DNA from: Enterococcus termitis
Lineage (GTDB): Bacteria; Bacillota; Bacilli; Lactobacillales; Enterococcaceae
NCBI RefSeq assembly: GCF_001730305.1
Contig: NZ_MIJY01000044.1
Location: forward strand, 186,001-250,000
DNA length: 64,000 nt
Direction: 5' to 3'
Under the pieces are notes generated by a model. The model saw only the letters and a list, made by a program, of their open reading frames with translations, did not search any database and was not told where the DNA came from. Made by a program: the position numbers and the translations under genes. Below are positions 25,514 to 35,896 of this stretch, piece after piece; the first letter of the stretch is position 1, and each line of letters begins with the position of its first letter.

Positions 25514-26857
25514 GTGAAAGTAGTAATTATTGGAGCTTCACATGGAGGGCTTCAGGCAGCGTTAACCTTAAAAAGATTAGCGCCTAAAACTGAAGTTTTT
25601 TTAATAGAGAAAAGAAATGAAATCAGTTTTGTTTCAAGTGGCCTCATTTTAAAAATGAATGAAATGGTCGATGAATTGAATCAGGTCAGATACCTTACTG
25701 CAGAGGATCTGGAAAAAAAGGGGATTCATATCCTGCTTGAGACAACGGTCAAGAAGATCGTTCCCGAAAGAAAAACAATTATTTTTGAAGATAAGAATGG
25801 ACAATCTGGGGAATCTACATATGACAAGTTGATCCTAGCGACAGGGTCGAATCAGTTTTCCACCAATCTAACATTGCCAAGTAAAGATAAAGTTACTGCA
25901 TTCAAAAGCTACCCAAGTTCAGTAGAAGTACTTGAAAAATTAGAAAACGCGCAGTCTATATCGATCATAGGTGGTGGATATATTGGTGTAGAATTATGTG
26001 ACGCACTGAAAGGGCAAGGGAAAGAAATTCATTTGATTGAGAGTGCGGACGCTCTCCTTTTCCGTTATTTAGGTACCGAAATATCTGTCTTGATCGAGCA
26101 AAAAATCAAAGACTCTGGGGTGAATGTCCATTTAAATGAGAGTGTTTTAGGCTTTTCTGATACAGATGAAGAGCGGTTCGTCACCCAAACGACAAATAAA
26201 GAAATCCGTAACGATTATGTGATCATTGCGGTAAATGCTCGCCCAGATACAGAATTGGTAAAAGAGTTTTTGGATATAAATGCAAATGGAACCATTCGAG
26301 TGGACGACCAAATGCAAACAAGTGAGCCGGATATTTTTGCAGTAGGAGATGTTATTTCCTATCCTGTGCGGAACAGTTATCGAAAATCATTTATTCCTTT
26401 AGTTAATAACGTCGTAAGAAGCGCAACGGTAGCCGCAATGAATGTACTCGGGCATAAGATAAATTACAACATGACACAACGTACAACAGCAACTAAAATT
26501 TTTGGTTGTTATGTTGCAACTACAGGTTTAACCGAAATGGAAGCTAATTTTGAAGGGATAGAATCTGAAAGTAATTTTGTAACATTGCCTTGTCAGCTTC
26601 CTTACCTTGAATTACAAGAAGACGTTCATATTAAATTAGTGATCGAAAAAAGTTCCCATAAACTGATCGGTGCCCAATTGATGTCTGAAAAGGATATTAC
26701 ACAGTCGATCAATACCTTATCGTTGGCTATCGATAAGGGAACAACTTTAGAAGAATTGCTGACTATGGATTTTTATTTTAATCCCGCAATCAACCAGCCA
26801 ATGGGGTTCATTAGTCAAGCCGCCTATGAATTTTTAATCAAAAAGTATAGTGTATAA
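25514..26857 (+). CDS. NADH peroxidase/oxidase-like flavoprotein lacking the redox Cys
   Basis: The start is GTG 25514, giving KVVIIGASHGG at the N-terminus after a gagaggag site; the upstream frame to 25490 has no support. The 447-residue length equals that of NADH peroxidase. It has an FAD-binding GxSHGG with the active-site His, NAD-binding IIGGGYIGVELCDAL (about residues 155-170), and SEPDIFAVGDV for FAD. The redox cysteine of the family (SFLSCGMQ in Npr) is Ser here (SFVSSGLI, about residue 42). Without it, peroxidase or CoA-disulfide chemistry should fail, so the enzyme may reduce other acceptors or be a sensor. Confidence 0.88.
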   Translation: MKVVIIGASHGGLQAALTLKRLAPKTEVFLIEKRNEISFVSSGLILKMNEMVDELNQVRYLTAEDLEKKGIHILLETTVKKIVPERKTIIFEDKNGQSGESTYDKLILATGSNQFSTNLTLPSKDKVTAFKSYPSSVEVLEKLENAQSISIIGGGYIGVELCDALKGQGKEIHLIESADALLFRYLGTEISVLIEQKIKDSGVNVHLNESVLGFSDTDEERFVTQTTNKEIRNDYVIIAVNARPDTELVKEFLDINANGTIRVDDQMQTSEPDIFAVGDVISYPVRNSYRKSFIPLVNNVVRSATVAAMNVLGHKINYNMTQRTTATKIFGCYVATTGLTEMEANFEGIESESNFVTLPCQLPYLELQEDVHIKLVIEKSSHKLIGAQLMSEKDITQSINTLSLAIDKGTTLEELLTMDFYFNPAINQPMGFISQAAYEFLIKKYSV

Positions 26858-26919
26858 GTTTAAGCGGTTGAGCCAACTGCCGAAGGAGCTGCTTTTCTCT
26901 CGCCGTTTATTCGGGCTTA

Positions 26920-26968
26920 GATTGCGAAACAAAACTGATTTTTCGTTTTGTTTCGCAATCTTTTTTTT
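26920..26968 (+). terminator. Strong terminator after flavoprotein gene
   Basis: GATTGCGAAACAAAAC pairs perfectly with GTTTTGTTTCGCAATC, followed by eight Ts. Confidence 0.93.
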
Positions 26969-27041
26969 ATGAAATGCAAATTACTACTACTAATATTGAT
27001 TTAAGCTTATAATAGAATAAAAAATCTAGGAGGCATAGCCA

Positions 27042-27269
27042 ATGAAAGCAGAGGAACAAAAATTTTATGACTTCATAATGGATCGGACAAAAGAAGATCG
27101 TAAAGAAGACATGAAGCATTTGCTGGCGGAATTGATGGAAAGAAGAGCAACAGATAAGCTTGATAAAATGTATCTGATGGGCGTGGTTCCTAGAGCATTG
27201 TCTTATTTAGATCCTGATTCAGTCAACGAAGTGAAAAAAGTAGTATCAGAATTTTCATCAAAATTATAA
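27042..27269 (+). CDS. Small acidic/basic helical protein, unknown
   Basis: This 75-residue soluble protein is largely helical and highly charged (MKAEEQKFYDFIMDRTKEDR). It starts after ctaggaggcat and ends before a terminator, so it is a single-gene unit with good expression signals. I do not recognise a family or motif. It lies between the flavoprotein and YhgE genes with no obvious functional link. Confidence 0.75.
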   Translation: MKAEEQKFYDFIMDRTKEDRKEDMKHLLAELMERRATDKLDKMYLMGVVPRALSYLDPDSVNEVKKVVSEFSSKL

Positions 27270-27276
27270 GTTCGGC

Positions 27277-27320
27277 AAAGAGAGACAAGCTGATTCAGTT
27301 GGATGAGTTTGTCTCTTTTT
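27277..27320 (+). terminator. Terminator after small helical protein gene
   Basis: AAAGAGAGACAAGCT pairs with AGTTTGTCTCTTT (with G-U pairs) followed by Ts. Confidence 0.75.
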
Positions 27321-27510
27321 AGCGGTTATAGACCTATATAGTAGTAGAGAACTTCGTTATTTAACTAACGATCGAAAGACGAAATAAATTATTTCTACGA
27401 CAATTTTGACCACTTGTCGTAGAAATAGACAGAAACAGCTTTTTTCATTTGTTATGGATAAAAAAACTATGCTAAAGTATATCAGTCAATAAAAAGAGTG
27501 GGTGAGCAGG

Positions 27511-30210
27511 ATGAAACATATAAAAAATACTTTGAAGTTATTTAAATTAGATTGGCAACGCATTTTTAAAAACCCAATCGCAACATTATTAATTATTGCA
27601 CTGATGATCATTCCATCGCTTTATGCATGGTTCAATATTAAAGCTTTATGGGATCCATATGCAAACACAGGAGAATTGCCGATTGCGGTTTATAGTGATG
27701 ACCAAGCCGCTTCGTTTAAAGATAAAGAAGTGAATATAGGAGATGAAGTGCTTAAAAATCTGCATGAGAACAAGCAGTTGGGCTGGAAATTTGTCGATTC
27801 AAAGAAAGAGCTTGATAAAGGTGTGAAATCAGGGAAATACTATGCAGGTATCTACTTACCGAAAGATTTTTCCAAAGATTTACTGAGTTTTACCACTGGA
27901 GAAATTACTAAGCCTAAAATAGAATATTCCATCAATGAGAAAATCAATGCAATCGCACCAAAAATTGCTGAAAAAGGAGCAACCTCTCTTCAAGCTCAGA
28001 TCACGGATCAGTTCATTGAAACGGCCAGCAAGACATTGGTCAGTGTGTTTAATGAAATAGGTTACGATCTGGATTCGAATTTGGTGAGTATTACGAAAGT
28101 GAAAGATATGATTCTTTCTACGGATGCAAATATTGCTGAAATCGATAAATACACTCAAGAAGTAGTCGCTTTGCATGGAAAGATGCCAGAGCTGAAAGCA
28201 AAATTAGCAAAAGCAAATGAATTTGCTGAATATTTACCAGAAGTTGATGCATTAGGTGCTAAAGTAGTTGATTTAAATGCTAAAATGCCAACAATTAGAG
28301 AACAAGCAAAAGTCATTTTGACCTTACAAGAAAAAATCCCAGAAATTCAGAATGCGGGGAAACAGTTAGCGATGATCGATGAGGATTTCGCTTCTGTTGA
28401 ACAAACGATGTCAGAAGGAATTGAAGAAGCCAAACAAGGTTTGACGATCATTCAAGGCGTTCAACGTGCGTTGCCTGATATTCAACAATTAGGTGATCAG
28501 GCAGATCAATTAGCAACAGCTACAAGTGAGGGGGCTTCTAAATTACAGGAAGCATTGCCAAGTATTACCAGCAGTATTAGAGTAACACTTGAGTCTGTTC
28601 AAACGATCGGTTCCAATGTTTCTGCGATTGCAGGACAAATTGAACAATTATTATCAGATAATGAGTTAACTCCGGAAGAACGGGCAGCCTTGAAACAATT
28701 ATTCGCTCAGTTCTCAGATAGCTTAGCTAAACAACAAGCAGCGATCGATCAATTGATCGTCATGCTAACGAATATCCAAAATTCAGCAGGCAATCAAAAT
28801 TTACAGCCGATCATCGATAATTTAACAAACCTAAGTACCTTAATTGGAGGTCTAAAGGCGCGTGTTGATAGTATTGATGTAGATACGATCTCAGCAGAAC
28901 AGTTAGAAGCTGTTTTACAAGAAATCAGAGCAACTGCGGACAATATTGCCGGCATAGCAGGAAGTATCAATGTTGATGGCGTTGCCGCAGATGTAAACGA
29001 CATTTTAACCAAGTTGATCGATACGATCAATACAGCTCAAGGACTTCTATCACAAGCCAAACAAATTGATTTCGCTGCCTTGTTAAGTTCAACAGAGGCA
29101 ACAGTATCCAATGCCATCGGTATATTGGAAAAATATCAAGCAGAATTGCCAGCGATCAAACAGGAAGTTCATGATGCTAATCTTTTATTGAATGGTCATA
29201 TGGATACGATCGTCAATGGTATCAATAAAGGTGCAGAATTATACAATAACGAATTACCAATTGTTGAAGAAAAGCTTGGCTTAGCCGCTGCCTTTGTTCA
29301 AAATGATTACCCAGAAATCAGAGAAAATATTACTGGAACCTTGAAAACAGTCAATGAAAAAATGCCGGATCTAGAAGCCGCATTAGACAAAGCAAATGAT
29401 TTGGTTCAAAATGATTGGCCAAATATCAAAACAGGGCTGCACAAAGCAGCAGAAGCCATCCGTAAAGGTGAAAAGGATGTCGATCTTGGTGAAGTAATCA
29501 AGCTCCTTAAACTAGATGCAAACGCCGAAAGTGACTTTTTCACAAAACCTGTGGAGATTGCTGAAAATCAAATTTATCCAATCGCTAATAACGGATCTGC
29601 CAGTACGCCGTTTTATACAGCGCTGTGTCTGTGGGTTGGAGCGGTTCTATTTTCAAGTATAGCAACGACAGATTTCTATTTAGATGAAAAAAATCGTGGT
29701 AAATACTCTAAACGAGAACAATTTTCTGCACGAATGCTGACATTTATAGTTATGGGCTTAGCTCAAGCATTGATCGTTACACTAGGAAATTACTTCTTAT
29801 TAGGCGTAGACGTAAGACAACCGTTTTATAGTGTGCTATTTGCCCTGTTGATTGCATTTACGTTTATGATGATGGTCTATGTATTAGTCGCTTTATTTGG
29901 TAATGTGGGTAAAGGGATCGCGATTATTATTTTAGTACTTTCCATCTCAGGTGGGGGAGGAAACTACCCAATTCAAGTTTCCGGTAAGTTCTTCCAATTC
30001 ATCAATCCACTATTGCCGTTTACACATGCAGTGAATTTATTGAGAGAGTCTGCTGGAGGAATCTACTGGCCAAATGCGTGGAAAGCGATCATTATTTTAG
30101 TTTGTATCACAGTAGTCTTCTGTTTAGTAGGGGTCATTTTATATCCTTATATTGAAGAAAAGACGAAGAAATTAGCTAAAGTCTCACATGAAAGTCATAT
30201 TTTCCATTAA
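27511..30210 (+). CDS. YhgE/Pip family membrane protein
   Basis: This protein of about 899 residues (ATG 27511; GTG 27502 is an alternative start) has a Pip/YhgE N-terminus: a basic start, then the membrane segment [21 protein letters not shown], and [19 protein letters not shown] long extracytoplasmic region of helical coiled repeats spans residues about 150-690. The C-terminal ABC-2-type membrane domain has five to six segments (residues about 705-890). Relatives are phage receptors (Pip in Lactococcus), and related proteins are involved in type VII-like toxin export (YueB/EsaA). It is monocistronic with a strong terminator. The role here is not defined. Confidence 0.9.
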   Translation: MKHIKNTLKLFKLDWQRIFKNPIATLLIIALMIIPSLYAWFNIKALWDPYANTGELPIAVYSDDQAASFKDKEVNIGDEVLKNLHENKQLGWKFVDSKKELDKGVKSGKYYAGIYLPKDFSKDLLSFTTGEITKPKIEYSINEKINAIAPKIAEKGATSLQAQITDQFIETASKTLVSVFNEIGYDLDSNLVSITKVKDMILSTDANIAEIDKYTQEVVALHGKMPELKAKLAKANEFAEYLPEVDALGAKVVDLNAKMPTIREQAKVILTLQEKIPEIQNAGKQLAMIDEDFASVEQTMSEGIEEAKQGLTIIQGVQRALPDIQQLGDQADQLATATSEGASKLQEALPSITSSIRVTLESVQTIGSNVSAIAGQIEQLLSDNELTPEERAALKQLFAQFSDSLAKQQAAIDQLIVMLTNIQNSAGNQNLQPIIDNLTNLSTLIGGLKARVDSIDVDTISAEQLEAVLQEIRATADNIAGIAGSINVDGVAADVNDILTKLIDTINTAQGLLSQAKQIDFAALLSSTEATVSNAIGILEKYQAELPAIKQEVHDANLLLNGHMDTIVNGINKGAELYNNELPIVEEKLGLAAAFVQNDYPEIRENITGTLKTVNEKMPDLEAALDKANDLVQNDWPNIKTGLHKAAEAIRKGEKDVDLGEVIKLLKLDANAESDFFTKPVEIAENQIYPIANNGSASTPFYTALCLWVGAVLFSSIATTDFYLDEKNRGKYSKREQFSARMLTFIVMGLAQALIVTLGNYFLLGVDVRQPFYSVLFALLIAFTFMMMVYVLVALFGNVGKGIAIIILVLSISGGGGNYPIQVSGKFFQFINPLLPFTHAVNLLRESAGGIYWPNAWKAIIILVCITVVFCLVGVILYPYIEEKTKKLAKVSHESHIFH

Positions 30211-30271
30211 AAATCATCAGCGAGCTTGGAATAAAAGAATCAGGTTATTCAAACCGTATCGTTGATTTTTA

Positions 30272-30319
30272 GGAAACTAGGATATAACTCTTCGCGTTAT
30301 ATCCTAGTTTCCATTTTTT
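30272..30319 (+). terminator. Strong terminator after YhgE/Pip gene
   Basis: GGAAACTAGGATATAAC pairs perfectly with GTTATATCCTAGTTTCC around a seven-base loop, followed by ATTTTTT. Confidence 0.93.
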
Positions 30320-30489
30320 ATGCGCTGCTATTTTCAAGGGATGCCTAACAAAAAAACAATGATGCCCAATCGATCAACTTGGGTCTTTCTAAACAATAAA
30401 AACTCGCTAAAAAAAGCAGTGTTTTACTATACAAATAACAAAAATCATTTTATAGTTCTAAGATATGCTAAAAAAAGGTAGGAATTGTG

Positions 30490-31653
30490 ATGATAAATTT
30501 TTTGATTGAGTGTTTTGAAAAAAGACAACAAAAAAATTCTGATATGAGAACAAGCTTCGGTATTTTTGCAGGCGTTATGGGTTTATTATCGAATCTACTG
30601 CTTTTTGTCAGTAAATTATTGATTGGTTTAGTATCGGGCAGTGTGTCTATTATGGCTGATGCAATGAATAATTTATCAGATACAGTTTCTTCGATATTGA
30701 CACTGGTGGGGTTTTATATTGCAGGAAAGCCGGCAGATAAAGAGCATCCCTATGGACACGAACGTTTTGAGTATATTAGTGGTATGCTCGTTTCTTTATT
30801 GATTACTTTTGTGGGCTTTCAATTTTTTATGACATCGATTGAACGAATCAGAGATCCACAGAGTATTAAGGTCACGCCAGTGATCTTAGTTGTTTTATTA
30901 CTATCTATCTTGGTTAAAGTCTGGCAAGGGATCTTCTACCAAAGAGTTGCCAAAAAAATTGATTCGAATACGTTGATTGCTACGGCTAAAGATAGTTTGA
31001 ATGATGTGTTTACAACGATCGCAGTTTTGCTGTCGGCAACTGTAGAAGGAATGACAGGAATCAAAATCGATGGCTTTGTCGGTTTGTTGATTGCTTGTTA
31101 CATTATTTTTAGTGGACTTCAGTTGATTCGAGAGTTTATCAATGAATTAATGGGTTTACGACCAGACCAAGAGGCAATTGATGAGATGAAGAAATACTTG
31201 TCTTCTGTTTCTGATATTATTGGTTATCATGATTTGCTGATTCATCAATATGGACCAAATAAAACCTTTGCTTCTGTGCATATTGAGATTGATGATCGCT
31301 GGGATTTACCTCATGCTCATGAAAAAATCGATGCGATCGAAAAGAAATTTAAAGAAGAATTAGGCGTCGAACTTGTTTGCCATATTGACCCTGTGAATCT
31401 TCACGATCAAAAACAGCAATTCATTCATTTGGAAATAAAGAAAATCATCAAATCAATCGACAAAGAGCTAAGAGCACATGATATTCGTTTGGTGGAACAT
31501 GGTGCTAAACCGAGGATCTTATTTGATTTAGTTGTCCCAACCAACTTCAATGCGACTGATCAAGAACTAAGAATTAGAATTCAAGAGCAGGTATATAGAA
31601 GTATTGGTGATTATGTCACTGAAATCACTTTTGATCACATTTATCTACTTTGA
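30490..31653 (+). CDS. Cation diffusion facilitator family metal exporter
   Basis: This 387-residue CDF protein exports divalent metal in exchange for protons. There are six membrane segments in the first about 215 residues. Metal-site residues are visible in SIMADAMNNLSD (segment 2), with HPYGHERFEY in the loop and TAKDSLNDVFTT (segment 5). A C-terminal cytosolic domain with His/Asp residues (HDLLIHQYG, ASVHIEIDDRWDLPHAHEKI) follows, and an extra about 90 residues extends beyond that. The DxxxD with asparagines (DAMNNLSD) is seen in Mn-exporting MntE-type proteins, so Mn is plausible; Zn or Fe cannot be excluded. Confidence 0.92.
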   Translation: MINFLIECFEKRQQKNSDMRTSFGIFAGVMGLLSNLLLFVSKLLIGLVSGSVSIMADAMNNLSDTVSSILTLVGFYIAGKPADKEHPYGHERFEYISGMLVSLLITFVGFQFFMTSIERIRDPQSIKVTPVILVVLLLSILVKVWQGIFYQRVAKKIDSNTLIATAKDSLNDVFTTIAVLLSATVEGMTGIKIDGFVGLLIACYIIFSGLQLIREFINELMGLRPDQEAIDEMKKYLSSVSDIIGYHDLLIHQYGPNKTFASVHIEIDDRWDLPHAHEKIDAIEKKFKEELGVELVCHIDPVNLHDQKQQFIHLEIKKIIKSIDKELRAHDIRLVEHGAKPRILFDLVVPTNFNATDQELRIRIQEQVYRSIGDYVTEITFDHIYLL

Positions 31654-31793
31654 GTATATTTTTTTCTCAAAAACTTAAAAATATATCTATTTTCTCAAAA
31701 AAATATGAAAAATGAGAGTTTTAAGTAAAAAAATGAGGAAATAAACACCTTCTAACGTGGTAATATAATAACGGATTGTTAGGAGGAAATAAA

Positions 31794-32117
31794 ATGGATA
31801 TGAATTTAGTGATTGTTGTGTATTTTCTGATTGTGCTGAGCACTGTTTTAACATTAGTTATGATCAAGGACAAACAGGTTTTAGGTAATTTATTAGAGAA
31901 AAAAGATATACAACAAGAAGAGATCACCGAATTAAAGCTGGAAAAAATACGCTTAAAACATACGATCAAAATGCAGGATGAAACGATCGCCCATATGCTG
32001 ACAACGAATTCCCTTAAAAAAGACGATTCAGTTGAAGCTTCTGTAAATGAGAGTGCGGATCAGGAATGGCATTTGGACGAATATAAAAGTATGAGTCAAG
32101 AGTATTATCAACTATAA
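31794..32117 (+). CDS. Small membrane-anchored protein, unknown
   Basis: This 107-residue protein has an N-terminal membrane segment (NLVIVVYFLIVLSTVLTLVMI) and a cytosolic coiled-coil tail (EEITELKLEKIRLKHTIKMQ) with an acidic C-terminus. The start is ATG 31794, 7 bases after aggaggaaa; the frame start at 31776 overlaps that ribosome binding site. No family is recognised. It is flanked by a terminator and appears monocistronic. Confidence 0.7.
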   Translation: MDMNLVIVVYFLIVLSTVLTLVMIKDKQVLGNLLEKKDIQQEEITELKLEKIRLKHTIKMQDETIAHMLTTNSLKKDDSVEASVNESADQEWHLDEYKSMSQEYYQL

Positions 32118-32133
32118 AAAGTAGACATCAAAG

Positions 32134-32196
32134 AAGCGCCCTACAATGATTTTGCTGCAAGTAAGCTGCAATGGAATCGTTGTGGGCGTCTTTTTA
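32134..32196 (+). terminator. Terminator before kimA
   Basis: A long stem (GCGCCCTACAATGATT with AATCGTTGTGGGCGT, G-U pairs included) is followed by CTTTTT. An inner hairpin TTGCTGCA/GCTGCAA lies in the loop. Confidence 0.8.
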
Positions 32197-32356
32197 GAAC
32201 GGAGTTGGAAAAGGCAAACAGCGAGAGTTTAAAAGAACGTATTTCTATCTGTAGAAATCACTATAAAATAATTGACATTTGTGGTCTAAGAGCGTAGCAT
32301 ATGTGATTGTTTATGAAAAAATAGATTTTTTTTCTGAAAGAAAGGAAGGAAACGAT

Positions 32357-34180
32357 GTGGACTATTTGAAACGATTGTTTATCGGGAAACCATTGAAGTC
32401 TGCGGAGAATGATGAGCATAAATTAAGCCGTTTTGCTGCTTTAGCATTATTGTCATCAGATGCGTTATCATCGATTGCATATGGAACTGAGCAGATTGTT
32501 GTTGTCCTTGTCACGTTGTCTGCTGCTGCTATCTGGTATTCTTTGCCGATCGCTGCTTTTGTTATTATTTTACTTATTTCATTAACCTTGTCTTATCGGC
32601 AAATCATTCATGCATATCCTCATGGGGGCGGCGCATATGTCGTCAGTAGTGAAAATTTGGGGAAAAATGCGGGCTTAGTCGCTGGCGGCTCCTTATTGGT
32701 CGATTATATGTTAACTGTCGCTGTTTCTGTCTCAGCAGGCGCTGAAGCGATTATTTCGGCAGTTCCAGCACTTTATGGGCATCAAGTTGCTATTTCCATC
32801 GGGATCGTTTTATTGATCATGCTGATGAATTTACGCGGACTTAGGGAATCAGCTGGTTTTTTAATGCTTCCAGTCTACAGCTTTATTGCAGTCATTACAT
32901 TATTAATAGCAACTGGACTATTTAAAATTGTGACAGGAGCCGTTGCGCTCCATGCAACTGCAATGCCTGGAACAGTAGTGCCAGGCATTACGATTGCGTT
33001 GATATTGCGAGCCTTTTCTTCTGGTTCGTCTTCATTGACAGGTGTCGAAGCAATTAGCAATGCTGTTCCTTTTTTTAAAAAGCCCCGAGCTAAAAATGCT
33101 GCTGGAACATTAGCGTTAATGGCAACGATCCTAGGTTTTTTCTTTGTGGGGATCACGTTTATCAACTATTGGTATGGAATCGTTCCAAAAGAAGAAGTAA
33201 CTGTTTTGGCTCAAATCGGACAAGCTGTTTTTGGTCAAAACGTACTTTATTATATTCTGCAATTTGCGACAGCGTTGATTTTAGCTGTAGCGGCGAACAC
33301 AGGCTTTTCAGCGTTTCCGGTTTTAGCTTACAATTTAGCAAAAGATAAATTTATGCCGCATATGTATATGGATCGTGGGGATCGCTTGGGCTACTCAAAT
33401 GGTATTTTGACGTTAGCTGCGGGTTCGGTGGTCTTACTTTTAATCTTTCACGGCTCAACAGAGCGGTTGATTCCACTGTATTCGATCGGTGTTTTCATTC
33501 CGTTTGCTCTGTCTCAGACTGGTATGGTGCTTAAATGGCGTAAAGAAACGAAAAAATGGTTATCGAAATCAACGGCTAATATTGTTGGTGCGTTCATTTC
33601 ATATGCAATCATCGTGATTCTATTTGTCTATCGGTTAAATGACATCTGGCCGTTTTTCATTATCATGCCTGTGCTAATTTTTATTTTTTACAGTATCCAT
33701 CGGCACTATAAAAATGTCGCTGAACAATTGCGTATGGAAGAGGCTATCGATGTACAGCCATACTATGGAAATACAGTGATCGTTTTAGTAGGAAATGCCA
33801 CCAAAGCCAATGTTGGTGCCATTAATTATGCACGTTCGATCGGAGATTATGTAGTAGCAATGCATGTTTCTATAGATGAGGATCCTGTAAAAGAGAAGGA
33901 GATTGAAACGGAATTTAAGAAACATTTTCCAGATATTCGCTTTTCAATCGTTCATTCTTCCTATCGGTCGATCACAAATCCTATTTTACGTTATGTTGAT
34001 TTAGTAAGTAAAAATTCGGCAAAAAGAGCGTACACAACTACGGTTTTGATTCCGCAGTTTGTACCGAATAAACGTTGGCAAAATATTCTTCATAACCAAA
34101 CAAGCTTACGCTTGCGATTGAAATTATCTTGGCGGGATAACATTATTGTTTCAACCTACAGCTATCGATTAAAAAAATAA
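32357..34180 (+). CDS. kimA: KimA-type high-affinity potassium importer (APC superfamily)
   Basis: The GTG 32357 start follows gaaaggaaggaa and gives VDYLKRLFIGKPLKS and 607 residues, the length of Bacillus subtilis KimA. The family block EHKLSRFAALALLSSDALSSIAYG opens the twelve-segment APC core. HGGGAYVVSSENLG, FSSGSSSLTGVEAISNAVP and AANTGFSAFPVLAYNLA are present. A cytosolic UspA-like domain at about residues 465-607 contains VIVLVGNATKANVG. KimA brings in K+ with protons, and relatives are inhibited by c-di-AMP. I see no c-di-AMP riboswitch upstream in this window. Confidence 0.9.
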   Translation: MDYLKRLFIGKPLKSAENDEHKLSRFAALALLSSDALSSIAYGTEQIVVVLVTLSAAAIWYSLPIAAFVIILLISLTLSYRQIIHAYPHGGGAYVVSSENLGKNAGLVAGGSLLVDYMLTVAVSVSAGAEAIISAVPALYGHQVAISIGIVLLIMLMNLRGLRESAGFLMLPVYSFIAVITLLIATGLFKIVTGAVALHATAMPGTVVPGITIALILRAFSSGSSSLTGVEAISNAVPFFKKPRAKNAAGTLALMATILGFFFVGITFINYWYGIVPKEEVTVLAQIGQAVFGQNVLYYILQFATALILAVAANTGFSAFPVLAYNLAKDKFMPHMYMDRGDRLGYSNGILTLAAGSVVLLLIFHGSTERLIPLYSIGVFIPFALSQTGMVLKWRKETKKWLSKSTANIVGAFISYAIIVILFVYRLNDIWPFFIIMPVLIFIFYSIHRHYKNVAEQLRMEEAIDVQPYYGNTVIVLVGNATKANVGAINYARSIGDYVVAMHVSIDEDPVKEKEIETEFKKHFPDIRFSIVHSSYRSITNPILRYVDLVSKNSAKRAYTTTVLIPQFVPNKRWQNILHNQTSLRLRLKLSWRDNIIVSTYSYRLKK

Positions 34181-34248
34181 GTCGTTTCATGTTTGTAAAG
34201 GTGAAGGAGAACATGTCCTAAACGGCTGAATAATCAATCAAAAAACAA

Positions 34249-34289
34249 ACGATCCTCCGTTCCGAAAGTCTTCAGAACAGAGGATCGTC
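34249..34289. terminator. Bidirectional terminator between kimA and opuCD
   Basis: ACGATCCTC pairs with GAGGATCGT, with an inner GTTC/GAAC pairing. T-rich tails exist on both strands, as expected between convergent genes. Confidence 0.88.
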
Positions 34290-34295
34290 TTATTT

Positions 34296-34964
34296 TTATG
34301 AGTGTTTACTTGCAGGGTCAAGACGTCGCTCGATCATGCCTAGTACCCAGTCTGTGATGATCGCCATCAAAGCCGTTGGCAATGCACCCACAAGAATGAT
34401 TGCAGTACCATCAGTGGCATTGGTTCCGCGGATGATAATATCACCTAAACCGCCGGCACCAACGAATGCACCAATCGCAGTGATTCCAATTGCGACGACT
34501 AAGGCATTTCGAATACCTGCCATGATAACAGAAACTGACAATGGTAATTCTACCATGTAAAGTCGCTGCCATTTAGTCATACCCATTCCTTTTCCGACAT
34601 CTAAAATATTACGGTCGACCTGGATCATACCTGTATAAGTGTTTTTAATGATCGGTAAAAGCGAGTACAAGAAGACTGTAACGATAACGGTGTTAACACC
34701 AAGTCCCAAGCCAAGCATTAAAATAGATAGCATAGCCAATGAGGGAACGGTTTGAATCAGGTTGGCGATACTAACGACCCATCCTGCCATTTTTCTTCTG
34801 CGGGCAATGAAAATCCCGATAGGAATCCCAACGATCGCAGCGAATAATACGCCATAAATCGAAATCAAAAAATGTCTGACGAATTGACTTAAAACGTAGC
34901 TGCCGTTTTGCTCGAAGTAGTAAAGAAATTGCTGCAAAAGATTCATATCTTGTAAATTTTGCAT
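34296..34964 (-). CDS. opuCD: Glycine betaine/carnitine/choline ABC transporter permease OpuCD
   Basis: This 222-residue permease has about five membrane segments and the EAA-type loop DVGKGMGMTKWQRLYMVELPLS. Its ATG overlaps the OpuCC stop (TGATG), indicating translational coupling. With OpuCA, OpuCB and OpuCC it imports compatible solutes for osmoprotection. It ends at a bidirectional terminator, so it is the last gene of the operon. Confidence 0.93.
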   Translation of the reverse strand: MQNLQDMNLLQQFLYYFEQNGSYVLSQFVRHFLISIYGVLFAAIVGIPIGIFIARRRKMAGWVVSIANLIQTVPSLAMLSILMLGLGLGVNTVIVTVFLYSLLPIIKNTYTGMIQVDRNILDVGKGMGMTKWQRLYMVELPLSVSVIMAGIRNALVVAIGITAIGAFVGAGGLGDIIIRGTNATDGTAIILVGALPTALMAIITDWVLGMIERRLDPASKHS

Positions 34965-35896
34965 CAGTTCCCACCTCCTTCAGATTCAAAGAAGTGGTGT
35001 TCTTTTAAGAAATTCTCAGCGACAGTTTCAGGTTCCATTAAATCATTGTCTGCTTGAAAATTAAGTTTTTGCATTGTTTCGGTAGAGATCTTACCTGAAA
35101 GTTTTCCTAGTATATCTTTTAATTCTGGATGTTCTTTTAAAATCTCATCAGTGGCTACTGCACAAGCATCGTAAGGCGGGAAGAAATGCAAGTCATCTTC
35201 AAGAATGACAAGATCATAACTGCCAATTCGTCCATCTGTTGAATAGCCTAAGACTACGTCCATTTTATTAGCAGCTACCGCATCATACACCAAGCCGATC
35301 TGCATAGGAAAGACACGTTTAAAATCAAAGCCATAAGTTTCTGTGAAGCCTTTGTAGCCGTCTCCTTTACGATCGATCCAGGAAGTATCGACTCCTGCTG
35401 TTAATTGATCACCAACTTTTTTTAAGTCACTGACTGTCTTTAAGTTATACTTTTTAGCCGTTTCTTGTGTGACCATGAACGCGTAAGTGTTGGCAAATCC
35501 ATAAGAATTAAACCATTTTTGTTTGTATCTTTTTTGGAATTCTGATTGGACAACGTCAAACGCTTTTTTTGGTTCTTTGATCGGTTCTAAATTTAGTGTT
35601 GTTGTTAAATCTGTTCCAGTATAACGTGCGGCAGAAATCTGTGCATCCTTGTTGATCATTGCCTGATGGTTGATCGTTGTTGTCGCTAGATTATTGATGA
35701 TCGTAGTTTTTTCATCTGTGTAATGCTCGATCATGCCAGAAACTAAACTAGCCAAAATTTGTGCTTCTGATGTAATTCCGCCTGTGATAGCAATCGTATT
35801 GTCATCAGAGTTTGAAGCAAGCCCCGGTAATGAACAACCAGAAAGCAATAATGCACTGCAGCATACAATGAGTAATAGTTTTAGTTTGTGTTTCAT
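34964..35896 (-). CDS. opuCC: Osmoprotectant ABC transporter substrate-binding lipoprotein OpuCC
   Basis: This 310-residue lipoprotein has a signal peptide ending in the lipobox LLLSGC (Cys at about residue 21). The OpuAC/ProX-type binding domain includes [15 protein letters not shown] and [17 protein letters not shown]. The latter region and [12 protein letters not shown] are typical of OpuCC/OsmF proteins that bind quaternary amines through aromatic residues. It overlaps opuCB by four bases (ATGA). Confidence 0.94.
   Translation of the reverse strand: MKHKLKLLLIVCCSALLLSGCSLPGLASNSDDNTIAITGGITSEAQILASLVSGMIEHYTDEKTTIINNLATTTINHQAMINKDAQISAARYTGTDLTTTLNLEPIKEPKKAFDVVQSEFQKRYKQKWFNSYGFANTYAFMVTQETAKKYNLKTVSDLKKVGDQLTAGVDTSWIDRKGDGYKGFTETYGFDFKRVFPMQIGLVYDAVAANKMDVVLGYSTDGRIGSYDLVILEDDLHFFPPYDACAVATDEILKEHPELKDILGKLSGKISTETMQKLNFQADNDLMEPETVAENFLKEHHFFESEGGGN

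Noticed and set aside
32197-32356. c-di-AMP (ydaO) riboswitch before kimA
   Set aside because: KimA genes are often under this riboswitch, but no conserved ydaO segments are present in the short gap.
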